From: Pseudomonadota bacterium | GTDB taxonomy: Bacteria > Pseudomonadota > Gammaproteobacteria > SZUA-229 | Length of the DNA stretch: 9,791 nt | Assembly: GCA_015222965.1 (NCBI GenBank) | Contig: JADFWF010000134.1 | Coordinates: 1-9,791 of the forward strand | Direction: 5' to 3' | In this document: positions 1 through 6,514 of the stretch, piece by piece | Position numbering within the stretch: the first letter of the stretch is position 1 | Layout: each line of letters starts with the position of its first letter | Program-made: the position numbers and the translations under genes | Notes under the pieces: model-generated | What the model was told of the DNA's origin: nothing | What the model saw: the letters and a program-made list of their open reading frames with translations, nothing else | Databases searched by the model: none

Positions 1-1
1 A

Positions 2-736
2 ATTCCGGGACGTGAGTTAAACGGTGTTCATTTTGCGATGGAGTTTTTGACAGCTAACACCCGTGTTTTATTAGACTCGGGTCAGCTGGATCCTGATTTA
101 AATGACAGTAACATTATTTCAGCAAAAGATAAAAATGTCGTGGTTATCGGTGGTGGCGATACCGGTACTGACTGTATCGGTACATCATTACGTCATGGTT
201 GTAAGTCGATGGTCAATTTTGAATTATTGCCGCAGTCACCTGCCGAACGTGCTGAAGATAATCCATGGCCTTTGTGGCCGTTGATCCATCGTGTTGACTA
301 TGGGCACGAAGAAAGCACTGACCGTTTTGGCCGTGATCCGCGTGAGTACCGTATCCTTACCAAAGAATTTATCGATGATGGCAACGGTAATGTTTCCGGT
401 GTGAAAATCGTTGAAGTACGCTGGGCGAAAGTAGATGACCAGTGGAACATGGAAGAAGTAGAAGGTACTGAAAAAATCTGGGATGCGGATCTGGTTCTAT
501 TATCTATGGGTTTCTTAGGGCCGGAACATTATGTTAGTGATTCGGTAGATATCGATTATGATGTGCGCTCAAATTACCAGGCGGATCATGGTGTGTATAC
601 TACAAATGTCGCTGGTGTTTTTGCCGCTGGCGATTGTCGCCGAGGACAGTCTTTAGTTGTCTGGGGAATTAATGAAGGTCGGGAAGCGGCTCGTGAAATA
701 GATCGTTATCTCATGGGTGATACCTTGTTGCCATAA
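2..736 (+). CDS. gltD: Glutamate synthase (NADPH) small subunit, C-terminal part
   Basis: This is the C-terminal 244 residues of the beta subunit of NADPH-dependent glutamate synthase. The subunit passes electrons from NADPH through FAD and Fe-S centres to GltB, which makes glutamate from glutamine and 2-oxoglutarate in the cytoplasm. The frame is open to the left edge: codons from base 2 read [16 protein letters not shown], a conserved GltD stretch, so the ATG at 38 is internal. A second Rossmann nucleotide-binding motif, [12 protein letters not shown], lies at residues 47-58 of the fragment. The conserved PWPLWP stretch follows, and the FAD-contacting C-terminal block [15 protein letters not shown] is at about 209-223. 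The family is usually about 470-490 residues, so roughly the N-terminal half, with the cysteine-rich Fe-S domain, lies outside the window. gltB would be expected upstream. The gene ends 13 bp before a strong terminator, so it is probably the last gene of its operon. Confidence 0.96.
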   Translation: MPGRELNGVHFAMEFLTANTRVLLDSGQLDPDLNDSNIISAKDKNVVVIGGGDTGTDCIGTSLRHGCKSMVNFELLPQSPAERAEDNPWPLWPLIHRVDYGHEESTDRFGRDPREYRILTKEFIDDGNGNVSGVKIVEVRWAKVDDQWNMEEVEGTEKIWDADLVLLSMGFLGPEHYVSDSVDIDYDVRSNYQADHGVYTTNVAGVFAAGDCRRGQSLVVWGINEGREAAREIDRYLMGDTLLP

Positions 737-749
737 ACATAGATAAAAC

Positions 750-790
750 CCCATAAAAAAAGCGACATTTAATGTCGCTTTTTTTATGGG
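750..790. terminator. Bidirectional intrinsic terminator between gltD and the PilZ gene
   Basis: A perfect 20-bp inverted repeat (arms 750-769 and 771-790) surrounds a single apical base. The stem core is AGCGACATT/AATGTCGCT, flanked by an A7 tract on the left arm and a T7 tract on the right. Read on either strand it gives a GC-containing hairpin followed by a U-run. It lies between two convergent genes, gltD (+) and the PilZ gene (-), and can serve both. Confidence 0.93.
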
Positions 791-805
791 ATTTTTAAGT
801 TGATA

Positions 806-1225
806 TTAAGCGATGGCATTAATTACTGTTTTTTTTTGCTCGTATTGATCCAGGAATTTATCCAGGAACTGCTCTGAACCATTGTCAAAATCGATGAAAG
901 CAAGATTTAACATGTATTCATCTTGCGACATTCTTTGTACCGACATCATGCGGCAGTTCGCGTAAAGTTTTTTTGTTTCATCGCCTAGAGGCAACTCTGT
1001 GATTATCTTCAAACGTATATGGCTAACAGCATGACTCTGAATGCCGCGAGGTTCGATCTCGTCAGTGACCCAGGTGTCGCAGATAATCTGCAGGCCACAA
1101 CTTGAAATGTTGCGGGCAGATACTGTTAGTATGTTGCCACTATCCAGCACCATATCGACAGGGAGTTTGATTTCATAGCGTGGCGTTTGCCTTCTTTCTG
1201 TAACGCCTGGTATATCTATAATCAT
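806..1225 (-). CDS. PilZ-domain protein, putative cyclic-di-GMP receptor
   Basis: A 139-residue stand-alone PilZ-domain protein. PilZ domains bind cyclic di-GMP and regulate motility, exopolysaccharide or attachment, usually through a partner protein. Both signature motifs are present. RxxxR is R12-QTP-R16, followed by YEIKLPV, and the (D/N)xSxxG motif is N39-I-S41-S-C-G44, followed by LQI. The rest fits the expected beta-barrel plus a C-terminal helix (about residues 116-131), with no other domain and no signal peptide or membrane segment, so it is probably cytosolic. The ATG at 1225 is preferred because the next Met (residue 25) would delete the RxxxR motif. No Shine-Dalgarno sequence precedes it. 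The gene is divergent from mscS and convergent with gltD. Its partner or target cannot be inferred from the neighbours. The PilZ assignment is firm and c-di-GMP binding is likely from the motifs. Confidence 0.9.
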   Translation of the reverse strand: MIIDIPGVTERRQTPRYEIKLPVDMVLDSGNILTVSARNISSCGLQIICDTWVTDEIEPRGIQSHAVSHIRLKIITELPLGDETKKLYANCRMMSVQRMSQDEYMLNLAFIDFDNGSEQFLDKFLDQYEQKKTVINAIA

Positions 1226-1452
1226 GATTGTAAGAAATAAGTTAGCTTATTTAACAACATTGTAGCGAATATAGTCATTTTATCAACAAATCACAGACGT
1301 TTCTGACAAAAGGACACATGTGTGAACCTTTATGGGCGATTTATTCTTATTCTAATATGTTAATATTCGCCACCGTATTTAACGACAGATTAAGAGTTCA
1401 GGTGTCTTTCTGTCGTTTTATGTCAATTATTACATTTCAATGGAGAGTCGTA
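1226..1452. other. Divergent intergenic region between the PilZ gene and mscS
   Basis: This AT-rich region of 227 bp must carry the promoters for the PilZ gene (leftward) and mscS (rightward). I see no convincing -35/-10 pair on either strand. A short palindrome, AAATAAG-TTAG-CTTATTT (1235-1252), sits just upstream of the PilZ start and could be an operator, or simply AT-rich chance. The stretch 1318-1452 is open in frame with mscS, but it does not resemble the family and is treated here as leader. Confidence 0.45.
1441..1447 (+). promoter_or_regulatory. Ribosome binding site deciding the mscS start
   Basis: TGGAGAG lies 5 bases before the ATG at 1453. This site, together with the match to the E. 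coli MscS length and N-terminus, favours 1453 over the upstream in-frame ATG at 1318. That upstream ATG has its own SD-like AAAAGGA (1308-1314), but only 3 bases away. Confidence 0.7.
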
Positions 1453-2313
1453 ATGCCAGCAGATATAACCGAAACAGTCACAGAAACACTGTCGATAATA
1501 GATAAGATAGATGTCCAGCAATTAATAGAGACCTATGTTCTGCCCTGGGGTATTAATATAGTGATGGCGCTGGCAATATTCTTGCTTGGTAAGTTTGTTG
1601 TCAAGATGCTGGTCAAACTCGCTAAAAAGTTAATGACAAAGGCAAAGGTTGATAACATCCTTATTAATTTTATCGCCTCAATTATTAATACCATATTATT
1701 ACTTTTTGTGGTTATCGCTGCACTGGACCAGTTAGGCGTAGAAACAACTTCTCTTATCGCATTGATCGGTGCTGCCGGCTTAGCTGTTGGTCTGGCGTTA
1801 CAGGGCACATTGCAGAACCTGGCTTCAGGTGTCATGCTTATTATCTTCCGACCATTTAATGATGGTGACTTTGTCGAAGCTGCTGGTGTTTCCGGTGTGG
1901 TAGAAACGATAGGTATCTTTACTACAACGATGCGTACTGGCGATAACCGTGAAATCATTATTCCAAATGGCGAAATTTTCGGTGGCACCATAACCAATTA
2001 TTCGAAACGTTCAACCCGCCGTGTCGATATGGTGTTCGGTATCGGTTATGACGATGATATTAAAAAGGCAAAAGATATCATAAGCCGTATCCTGGATGAA
2101 GACGATCGTGTTTTAAAGGATCCTGCGCCGCTGGTTGCTGTTGCCGAGCTTGCTGATAGCAGTGTGAATTTTAATGTACGTCCCTGGTGTAAGACGAGCG
2201 AATACTGGAATGTATATTTTGACACGCATGAAAAAATTAAACTGACATTTGATGCAGAAGGAATCTCGATCCCATATCCTCAGATGGATGTGCATCAGGA
2301 TAAAGCTGCATAA
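1453..2313 (+). CDS. mscS: Small-conductance mechanosensitive channel MscS
   Basis: A 286-residue inner-membrane channel that opens under membrane tension and releases solutes during hypo-osmotic shock. It works as a homoheptamer. There are three predicted transmembrane helices at about 30-53, 71-92 and 99-130. The pore-lining TM3 carries the hallmark GAAGLAVGLALQG, with L110 and L114 in the positions of the E. coli gate leucines L105 and L109, followed by NLASGVMLIIFRPF. The cytoplasmic beta and alpha/beta cage shows TTMRTGDNREIIIPNG, then ITNYS, and the C-terminal FPYPQMDV-like segment (IPYPQMDV), ending in DKAA as in E. coli. The length equals that of E. coli MscS. The frame extends upstream to an ATG at 1318 (331 residues), but the extra 45 residues are unlike the family. 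It is probably transcribed together with the DUF481 gene 41 bp downstream. Confidence 0.96.
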   Translation: MPADITETVTETLSIIDKIDVQQLIETYVLPWGINIVMALAIFLLGKFVVKMLVKLAKKLMTKAKVDNILINFIASIINTILLLFVVIAALDQLGVETTSLIALIGAAGLAVGLALQGTLQNLASGVMLIIFRPFNDGDFVEAAGVSGVVETIGIFTTTMRTGDNREIIIPNGEIFGGTITNYSKRSTRRVDMVFGIGYDDDIKKAKDIISRILDEDDRVLKDPAPLVAVAELADSSVNFNVRPWCKTSEYWNVYFDTHEKIKLTFDAEGISIPYPQMDVHQDKAA

Positions 2314-2322
2314 GCAGCTTTA
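2301..2322 (+). repeat. Hairpin enclosing the mscS stop codon
   Basis: A perfect 9-bp inverted repeat, TAAAGCTGC (2301-2309) and GCAGCTTTA (2314-2322), has the loop ATAA, so the mscS TAA stop (2311-2313) lies in the loop. No T-run follows, so it is a poor intrinsic terminator. It might stabilise the mRNA 3' end of mscS or partly uncouple the downstream gene. The structure is seen directly; the role is inferred. Confidence 0.55.
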
Positions 2323-2354
2323 ATAATTCTAGAAATATACAAAAGGAAAGAAAG

Positions 2355-3107
2355 ATGAAAAAAAGTTGTTTCTTCTTAATACTGGCAAGTCTGGTTTCTC
2401 TATCGGGAAATACGCTTGCTGAAGAAAAAAAATCTGAAGAGAAATCACCGTGGACAAGTTCGGTAGAGCTGGGTTTTATACGCACCACCGGTAATACAGA
2501 AACACAGACGATCGCAGGAAAAGCTGACGTTGTTTATGAGGTAGAAAAATGGCGTCACACAGGTCACGCTGAAGGTTACGGTGCCGAAGCAAAGAATCAG
2601 ACCACAGGTGAAAATGAAGTGTCTGCGGAGCGTTATCAGTTGTTGGGTAAAACGGACTATAAATTTACCAAACGTGATTATGTCTATGGTTTGATCAAGC
2701 TGCAAAAAGACCGGTTTAGTGGTTTTGAATATGATCATATAGTCTCTGCTGGTTATGGTCGAAAAGCGATCCTGCAGGATGATATGGAGCTCGACTTAGA
2801 GATCGGTCCTGGTGAAAGATTCTTCAAGGTTGACGTTCCTGGTGCTGAGTCTGATGAAGAAGCGGTTTTGAGACTGGCAGCTAAATACTGGTGGCAGATT
2901 ACAGACGCTTCAAAATTTACCCAGTTGTTAAGCACAGATATCGGTGAGGAGATTACCTCGAGCGAGTCGATCACAGGGATAGAGGCGAACATCAATAAGA
3001 CACTGGCATTAAAGTTTACCTATACGGTCAGGCATAAAACAGAAGTGCCGGCAGGTAATGAGAAAACAGATACGGAAACAGCGATGACGCTGGTATATAA
3101 TTTCTAA
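2355..3107 (+). CDS. DUF481 family outer-membrane protein (YdiY-like)
   Basis: A 250-residue protein of the DUF481 family, often annotated as 'salt-induced outer membrane protein' after E. coli YdiY. Its molecular function is unknown. Residues 1-22 are a Sec signal peptide (KK start, hydrophobic core FFLILASLVSL, cleavage after NTLA). The mature protein begins with a charged EEKKSEEK stretch and then WTSSVELGFIRTTGNTET, which matches the family's characteristic opening strand ending in TxGNT. The remainder alternates polar and aromatic residues in beta-strands (for example VSAERYQLLGKTDYKFTKRD) and ends LVYNF, with the terminal phenylalanine typical of BAM-inserted barrels. A good ribosome binding site (AGGAAAG) precedes the ATG. 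It lies 41 bp downstream of mscS and ends before a terminator. A shared osmotic-stress role with mscS is tempting but is inference only. Confidence 0.88.
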   Translation: MKKSCFFLILASLVSLSGNTLAEEKKSEEKSPWTSSVELGFIRTTGNTETQTIAGKADVVYEVEKWRHTGHAEGYGAEAKNQTTGENEVSAERYQLLGKTDYKFTKRDYVYGLIKLQKDRFSGFEYDHIVSAGYGRKAILQDDMELDLEIGPGERFFKVDVPGAESDEEAVLRLAAKYWWQITDASKFTQLLSTDIGEEITSSESITGIEANINKTLALKFTYTVRHKTEVPAGNEKTDTETAMTLVYNF

Positions 3108-3134
3108 CTAGTTGTCCATTAAATAATTATGAAG

Positions 3135-3171
3135 CAATAAAAAAGCACTCTTGAAGAGTGCTTTTTTATTG
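3135..3171. terminator. Bidirectional intrinsic terminator between the DUF481 gene and the barrel gene
   Basis: Perfect 18-bp arms (3135-3152 and 3154-3171) surround one apical base. The core is AGCACTCTT/AAGAGTGCT, with an A6 tract on the left and a T6 tract on the right, so a U-run follows the hairpin on either strand. It separates two convergent genes and probably ends both the plus-strand mscS-DUF481 unit and the long minus-strand series that finishes with the beta-barrel gene. Confidence 0.92.
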
Positions 3172-3187
3172 TGTGATAGTTTTTTAT

Positions 3188-3802
3188 CTAAAACTTAAAG
3201 CCTAAACCAGCAAATACTTCGCCCTGCATGAAAAAATTACCATTAACAGAAATAACGCAGCCGCCGTTACAGAATATTGCGGAGTTATTGTTATACATCG
3301 TGGCAAGGGCGCGTGTTTCCAGCCGCAATGCTATCCTTTCTGTCATCGGCCATTTTAGACCAAGGCCGATACTGAACGATGCACGCAGATCTGATTGAGC
3401 ATCTGCATAGTCCGGGCTCAGATAAGTGAAACCCAGACCACCGGTGACAAATGTCTTTAAATTTTTCTCATCGGTGATAGGAGCGGTGCCGCCGAAATGT
3501 AAATAGTCAATCGTTAACGGGATGTCGACGCTGTTGCTCGGTACGGGTTGTTGAATTGTAATAGAGCTCAGCTGTGTAGATTGGTGGCTGTAATAGACCT
3601 CGATATTTTTTCCGCGCTCATAAGGGAAGCTGAGGATCAGTCCATAAATCTCAGAACTATTAAGCGTGTGTTTTTTATTGGTGTTTTCATCGACGAATTC
3701 ACCGCCGCCTCTAAAACCCAGTAAAGGAATAATTTCTACGGAGTAAAGATTTGTGCTAAATAATAAAAGTGTCAGCAATAAAGTTCTGTTTAATGTCTTC
3801 AT
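3188..3802 (-). CDS. Uncharacterised small outer-membrane beta-barrel protein
   Basis: I do not recognise a named family for this 204-residue protein. Residues 1-21 form a signal peptide (MKTLNRT, then LLLTLLLFSTNLYS). The mature part has repeated amphipathic beta-strand patterns (IYGLILSFPY, IEVYYSHQST, FVTGGLGFTYLS, ASFSIGLGLKW, IALRLETRALATMY) and ends GEVFAGLGFKF, with the C-terminal Phe of outer-membrane barrels. An eight-stranded OmpA/OmpW-like barrel is plausible from the size. The only two cysteines of the whole protein, C178 and C182 in FCNGGCV, are close enough to form a disulphide in a loop before the last strand. The start is 10 bp after the purT stop with no Shine-Dalgarno, so it is probably co-transcribed with purT and perhaps translated by re-initiation. 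The connection to purine metabolism is unexplained. Function unknown. Confidence 0.8.
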   Translation of the reverse strand: MKTLNRTLLLTLLLFSTNLYSVEIIPLLGFRGGGEFVDENTNKKHTLNSSEIYGLILSFPYERGKNIEVYYSHQSTQLSSITIQQPVPSNSVDIPLTIDYLHFGGTAPITDEKNLKTFVTGGLGFTYLSPDYADAQSDLRASFSIGLGLKWPMTERIALRLETRALATMYNNNSAIFCNGGCVISVNGNFFMQGEVFAGLGFKF

Positions 3803-3812
3803 ATGATTATTT

Positions 3813-4994
3813 TTATAATGTTGTAGTTATTTTTGATGATGCCTCGATGGCTTTCTGTTTGGCGGCATCGACCGAATTACCTCTTGCCAGAGCTACACCC
3901 ATGCGGCGCTGCCCCTTAACTTCTGGTTTCCCGAATAAACGTATTTGTGTATCGGGCTGTTTTAAAGCTTCGTTAATATTGTTGAATAGTACTTGATCGG
4001 ATTCGCCGCTGACCAGGATAACGCTGCTCGCGCTGGGGCCATGAAAATGGATATCGGGTATCGGCAGTCCCAGGATAGCGCGCGCATGTAGAGCAAACTG
4101 AGACAGATCCTGTGAGATCATCGTGACCATGCCGGTATCATGTGGACGCGGTGATACTTCGCTGAATATCACATCGTCATCTTTAATAAAAAGTTCTACA
4201 CCAAAGATGCCGCGGCCGCCGAGGGCGTCAGTAATCTCTGTTGCCATGTGCCGTGCTTTTTTTATGGCGTCGGCAGTCATGGCCTGTGGCTGCCATGACT
4301 GCCGATAATCACCGTCGATCTGTACATGACCTATAGGTTCGCAGAAACTGGTGCCGTTTATATGTCGCACGGTTAGTTGAGTGATCTCATAATCAAAATC
4401 AACAAACCCTTCTATGATAACTTTACCTGCACCGCTACGGCCGCCTTCCTGTGCATAATTCCATGCACTATCGATGTCTGCCTGTGTCTTTATGGTGCTC
4501 TGGCCCTTACCTGAAGAACTCATGATCGGTTTGATGACGCACGGCAAACCGATGTTCTTGATGGCGTCATCAAACTCTTCTCGTGTCGTTGCAAACTGGT
4601 AAGGTGATGTAGACAGGCCCAGTTCTTCAGCAGCAAGCCGCCTGATTCCTTCGCGGTTCATGGTCAGCCTGGCCGCGCGTGCTGTGGGTATAACGGTAAA
4701 ACCCTGCTCTTCAAGATCTACCAGTGTATCGGTCGCGATGGCTTCGATTTCCGGTACTATATAGTCAGGTTTTTCATTTTCTATGATATGACGTAAAGCA
4801 TGACCATCAAGCATCGATATCACATGACTGCGGTGTGCTACCTGCATGGCGGGTGAATCAGAGTAACGATCAACCACGATGACCTCGACTCCGTAACGCT
4901 GTAGTTCGATAACGACTTCTTTGCCCAGTTCGCCACCGCCGCAGAACAGGACTTTGGTGGCGGTATTTGATAGAGGTGTTCCAATAGATGTCAT
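3813..4994 (-). CDS. purT: Formate-dependent phosphoribosylglycinamide formyltransferase (GAR transformylase 2)
   Basis: A 393-residue ATP-grasp enzyme that makes formyl-GAR from GAR, formate and ATP. This is the folate-independent version of the third step of purine synthesis, carried out in the cytoplasm. The protein is colinear with E. coli PurT (392 residues). The N-terminal GAR-binding loop is GGGELGKEV (19-27), followed by [16 protein letters not shown] and PEIEAIATD (81-89). The flexible ATP-binding loop is SSSGKGQ (159-165). The metal and active-site block is FGVELF (E267) with [13 protein letters not shown] (E279, D286). The C-terminal IRLFGKPEV and RRMGVALA are also typical. The start at 4994 matches the family N-terminus, although no Shine-Dalgarno is visible. 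A TATAAT box about 27 bases upstream may give it its own promoter. mutM lies upstream across an inverted-repeat element and an orphan barrel gene follows at 10 bp. Confidence 0.97.
   Translation of the reverse strand: MTSIGTPLSNTATKVLFCGGGELGKEVVIELQRYGVEVIVVDRYSDSPAMQVAHRSHVISMLDGHALRHIIENEKPDYIVPEIEAIATDTLVDLEEQGFTVIPTARAARLTMNREGIRRLAAEELGLSTSPYQFATTREEFDDAIKNIGLPCVIKPIMSSSGKGQSTIKTQADIDSAWNYAQEGGRSGAGKVIIEGFVDFDYEITQLTVRHINGTSFCEPIGHVQIDGDYRQSWQPQAMTADAIKKARHMATEITDALGGRGIFGVELFIKDDDVIFSEVSPRPHDTGMVTMISQDLSQFALHARAILGLPIPDIHFHGPSASSVILVSGESDQVLFNNINEALKQPDTQIRLFGKPEVKGQRRMGVALARGNSVDAAKQKAIEASSKITTTL
4270..4305 (-). repeat. 14-bp perfect inverted repeat inside purT
   Basis: Arms TCGGCAGTCATGGC (4270-4283) and GCCATGACTGCCGA (4292-4305) enclose an 8-base loop. 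The structure lies wholly inside the coding region, covering about residues 230-242 ([13 protein letters not shown]). It would form a stable GC-rich hairpin in the mRNA. Because the protein sequence there matches the family, it is not an insertion. Any effect on translation is inference. Confidence 0.6.
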
Positions 4995-5020
4995 TTTATT
5001 TCGGTCTGATTTTTTGTTAA

Positions 5021-5026
5021 ATTATA
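5021..5026 (-). promoter_or_regulatory. Candidate -10 box for purT
   Basis: On the minus strand this reads TATAAT, a perfect sigma-70 -10 hexamer, 26 bases before the purT ATG. At the usual 17-base spacing there is no good -35 (CCACGC). TTGCCA occurs at a 20-base spacing inside the adjacent repeat arm, which is longer than normal. The element would let purT be transcribed independently of mutM. Confidence 0.35.
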
Positions 5027-5032
5027 CTGTCA

Positions 5033-5104
5033 TTGCGAGCAGAGCGTGGCAATCTCCTGCAGACATTTTTCCCGCTAATAGAGATTGCCACGCTCTGCTC
5101 GCAA
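5033..5104. repeat. 24-bp perfect inverted-repeat element (REP/MITE-like) between mutM and purT
   Basis: Perfect 24-bp arms at 5033-5056 and 5081-5104 are separated by 24 bases. The left arm begins TTGCGAGCAGAGCG and ends GGCAATCTC; the right arm is its exact complement. The left flank extends it to GTCATTGCGAG, but the right flank (CTCGCAAAAAC) does not mirror this. The GTCATTGCGAGC...GGCAATCTC pattern resembles a REP-like palindrome that I recall as dispersed in many bacterial genomes. It lies in the 127-bp gap between the mutM stop and the purT start. There is no T-run next to the stem on the mutM-purT (minus) strand, so it is not a classical terminator for that direction. Whether it is a mobile repeat, an attenuator or an mRNA stabiliser is unresolved. 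Confidence 0.8.
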
Positions 5105-5121
5105 AAACAATTTATTCTTGT

Positions 5122-5937
5122 TTATCGTTGGCATGTGGAGCAATAAAATGTAGAGCGTGACTGCTGTGTAACCTGTTTTATAGATTTTCCACAGACAGTG
5201 CAATCTTTACCTGTTCTACCGTATACCAAAAGCTTCTGGGCGAAATAACCCGGCTGACCGCTGATGCCGGTAAAGTCGCGTAATGTTGTGCCGCCTTCTT
5301 TGATGGCAAGGTCAAGTGTCAGTTTTATCGCATCAACAAGTTTCTGGATGCGGGCAAGTGAGATGTTTCCTGCTTTGCGTTTAGGGTTAATCCCTGCTCT
5401 GAACAAGGCCTCACTGGCGTAGATATTGCCGACACCGACGACGACATGACTGTTCATGATAAAAGACTTGATAGAGCATTGTCTTTTGTTTGCCTTTGTA
5501 TGTAGATATTTAGCATTAAATACATCTTCTAGTGGTTCAGGTCCTAGCGGGCTTATTAATTTATGTTGATTGATATCTGTTGGTGCCCATAATACACAAC
5601 CAAATTTTCGAGGGTCGCGCAGCCGTAAAATCGTATTGCCGGAAACTGTAATATCAATGTGATCATGTTTTTCAGGCGGTGTCTTGTTTGTGCAGATACG
5701 TAAGCTGCCGGACATGCCCAGGTGAATGATGATGTTGCCATTATCAAGTTTCAGGTAGATGTATTTTGCACGGCGACATACTTGAAGAACTTTTTTGCCT
5801 TTGGCCAGAGAAGGCAGGTCTTTTGGAATCGGCCAGCGCAATTTGTGCTGACGAATGGTTATGCCCGTGATTGTCCTGTTCTTTAGGTGTGGTTCTATAC
5901 CGCGGCGGCTGGTCTCAACTTCTGGCAGTTCAGGCAT
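5122..5937 (-). CDS. mutM: Formamidopyrimidine-DNA glycosylase (8-oxoguanine DNA glycosylase)
   Basis: A 271-residue bifunctional glycosylase and AP lyase that removes 8-oxoguanine and formamidopyrimidines from DNA in base-excision repair. The start is fixed by MPELPEVE: Pro2 becomes the N-terminal catalytic nucleophile and Glu3 is catalytic. Other visible family features are RRAKY with the conserved Lys58, HLGMSG (72-77), LRDPRKFG (106-113), VGVGNIYASEALF with the DNA-contacting Asn171, and KEGGTTLRDF (214-222). The C-terminal zinc finger has Cys246, Cys249, Cys266 and Cys269, with Arg261 (SRSTFYC) in the position of the lesion-contacting arginine. The length is normal. No Shine-Dalgarno precedes the unambiguous start. 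The DUF6524-like gene lies 32 bp upstream on the same strand, so the two are probably co-transcribed. Confidence 0.97.
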   Translation of the reverse strand: MPELPEVETSRRGIEPHLKNRTITGITIRQHKLRWPIPKDLPSLAKGKKVLQVCRRAKYIYLKLDNGNIIIHLGMSGSLRICTNKTPPEKHDHIDITVSGNTILRLRDPRKFGCVLWAPTDINQHKLISPLGPEPLEDVFNAKYLHTKANKRQCSIKSFIMNSHVVVGVGNIYASEALFRAGINPKRKAGNISLARIQKLVDAIKLTLDLAIKEGGTTLRDFTGISGQPGYFAQKLLVYGRTGKDCTVCGKSIKQVTQQSRSTFYCSTCQR

Positions 5938-5969
5938 CGCGTTCAGTAGCTGGTTTTCAGGTAAGGCGC

Positions 5970-6398
5970 TTAAAGATCTCTTTCGATTTCATCAGTATCA
6001 AGCTGACCACTGACGCGTCGACGGACATGTGACCATGAAACACCTATGCTTAATACACTAGCTAGCATGATTTCAATAATGTAACTGATGACGCGAAAGT
6101 TGTCTGTAGAGAGGCCTAAGACGTCGATGATCAGCCATATAGCCAGGCCGAAAAACGCGGCGGCAAGTATTATGCCGATGGCACCAAGCGAACCCAGTGT
6201 TGCACGGATCAGCATTGCCCAGCCGATAAGAAGCACTACACCTAGAAAGGCTTTGAGGATGCTAAATTCAGGAAGCGACTCAGATACCCAGTGATAGTAT
6301 GAATGGCCTTCAGGGTTGTAAGTAGCAAAAACAACGATAATAGCAAAAATGAAACGGACTAAAAAGCTGTCCCAGCCAAAACTGTTTTTTGTTGCCAT
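5970..6398 (-). CDS. Small integral membrane protein, probably DUF6524 family
   Basis: A 142-residue membrane protein with four predicted helices at about 13-27, 46-64, 68-93 and 101-121. It has a polar N-terminus and a charged C-terminal tail (SHVRRRVSGQLDTDEIERDL). The N-terminal pattern FGWDSFLVRFIFAIIVVFATYNP followed by EGHSYYHWV (split here for length) resembles what I remember of the DUF6524 family of short inner-membrane proteins. That assignment is from memory and should be confirmed by a profile search. No catalytic or binding motif is visible and no function can be given. The ATG at 6398 has only a weak upstream TGGA. A good -10 box lies about 32 bases upstream. mutM follows 32 bp downstream on the same strand, so this gene probably heads a small mutM-containing transcript. 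Confidence 0.75.
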   Translation of the reverse strand: MATKNSFGWDSFLVRFIFAIIVVFATYNPEGHSYYHWVSESLPEFSILKAFLGVVLLIGWAMLIRATLGSLGAIGIILAAAFFGLAIWLIIDVLGLSTDNFRVISYIIEIMLASVLSIGVSWSHVRRRVSGQLDTDEIERDL

Positions 6399-6429
6399 TT
6401 TATGTGTCCAGGTAAATTAAGTTAGGCAT

Positions 6430-6458
6430 ATTATACGTTTTTATAAATGCCGTAAGAA
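6430..6458 (-). promoter_or_regulatory. Candidate sigma-70 promoter for the DUF6524-like gene and mutM
   Basis: On the minus strand TATAAT (6430-6435) is preceded, at a 17-base spacing, by TTCTTA (6453-6458), a weak match to TTGACA. Transcription would start near 6423, leaving a leader of about 25 bases before the ATG at 6398. The -10 match is perfect and lies in the AT-rich 116-bp gap after the DUF4340 gene. In that gap I see no intrinsic terminator for the upstream operon. Confidence 0.5.
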
Positions 6459-6514
6459 GTGTGTTCCGAAAAATAAAATAATAGTCATTTTCCTATGCTG
6501 GAGATGATGCCTTA

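Noticed and set aside
1533..1997. A 154-residue open frame antisense to mscS
   Set aside because: It lies entirely within the strongly conserved mscS coding region, has low-complexity composition and resembles no protein family. It is a shadow frame.
4921..5160. A 79-residue plus-strand open frame spanning the inverted repeat
   Set aside because: It runs through the purT start, the repeat element and the mutM end. The repeat merely happens to contain no stop in this frame.
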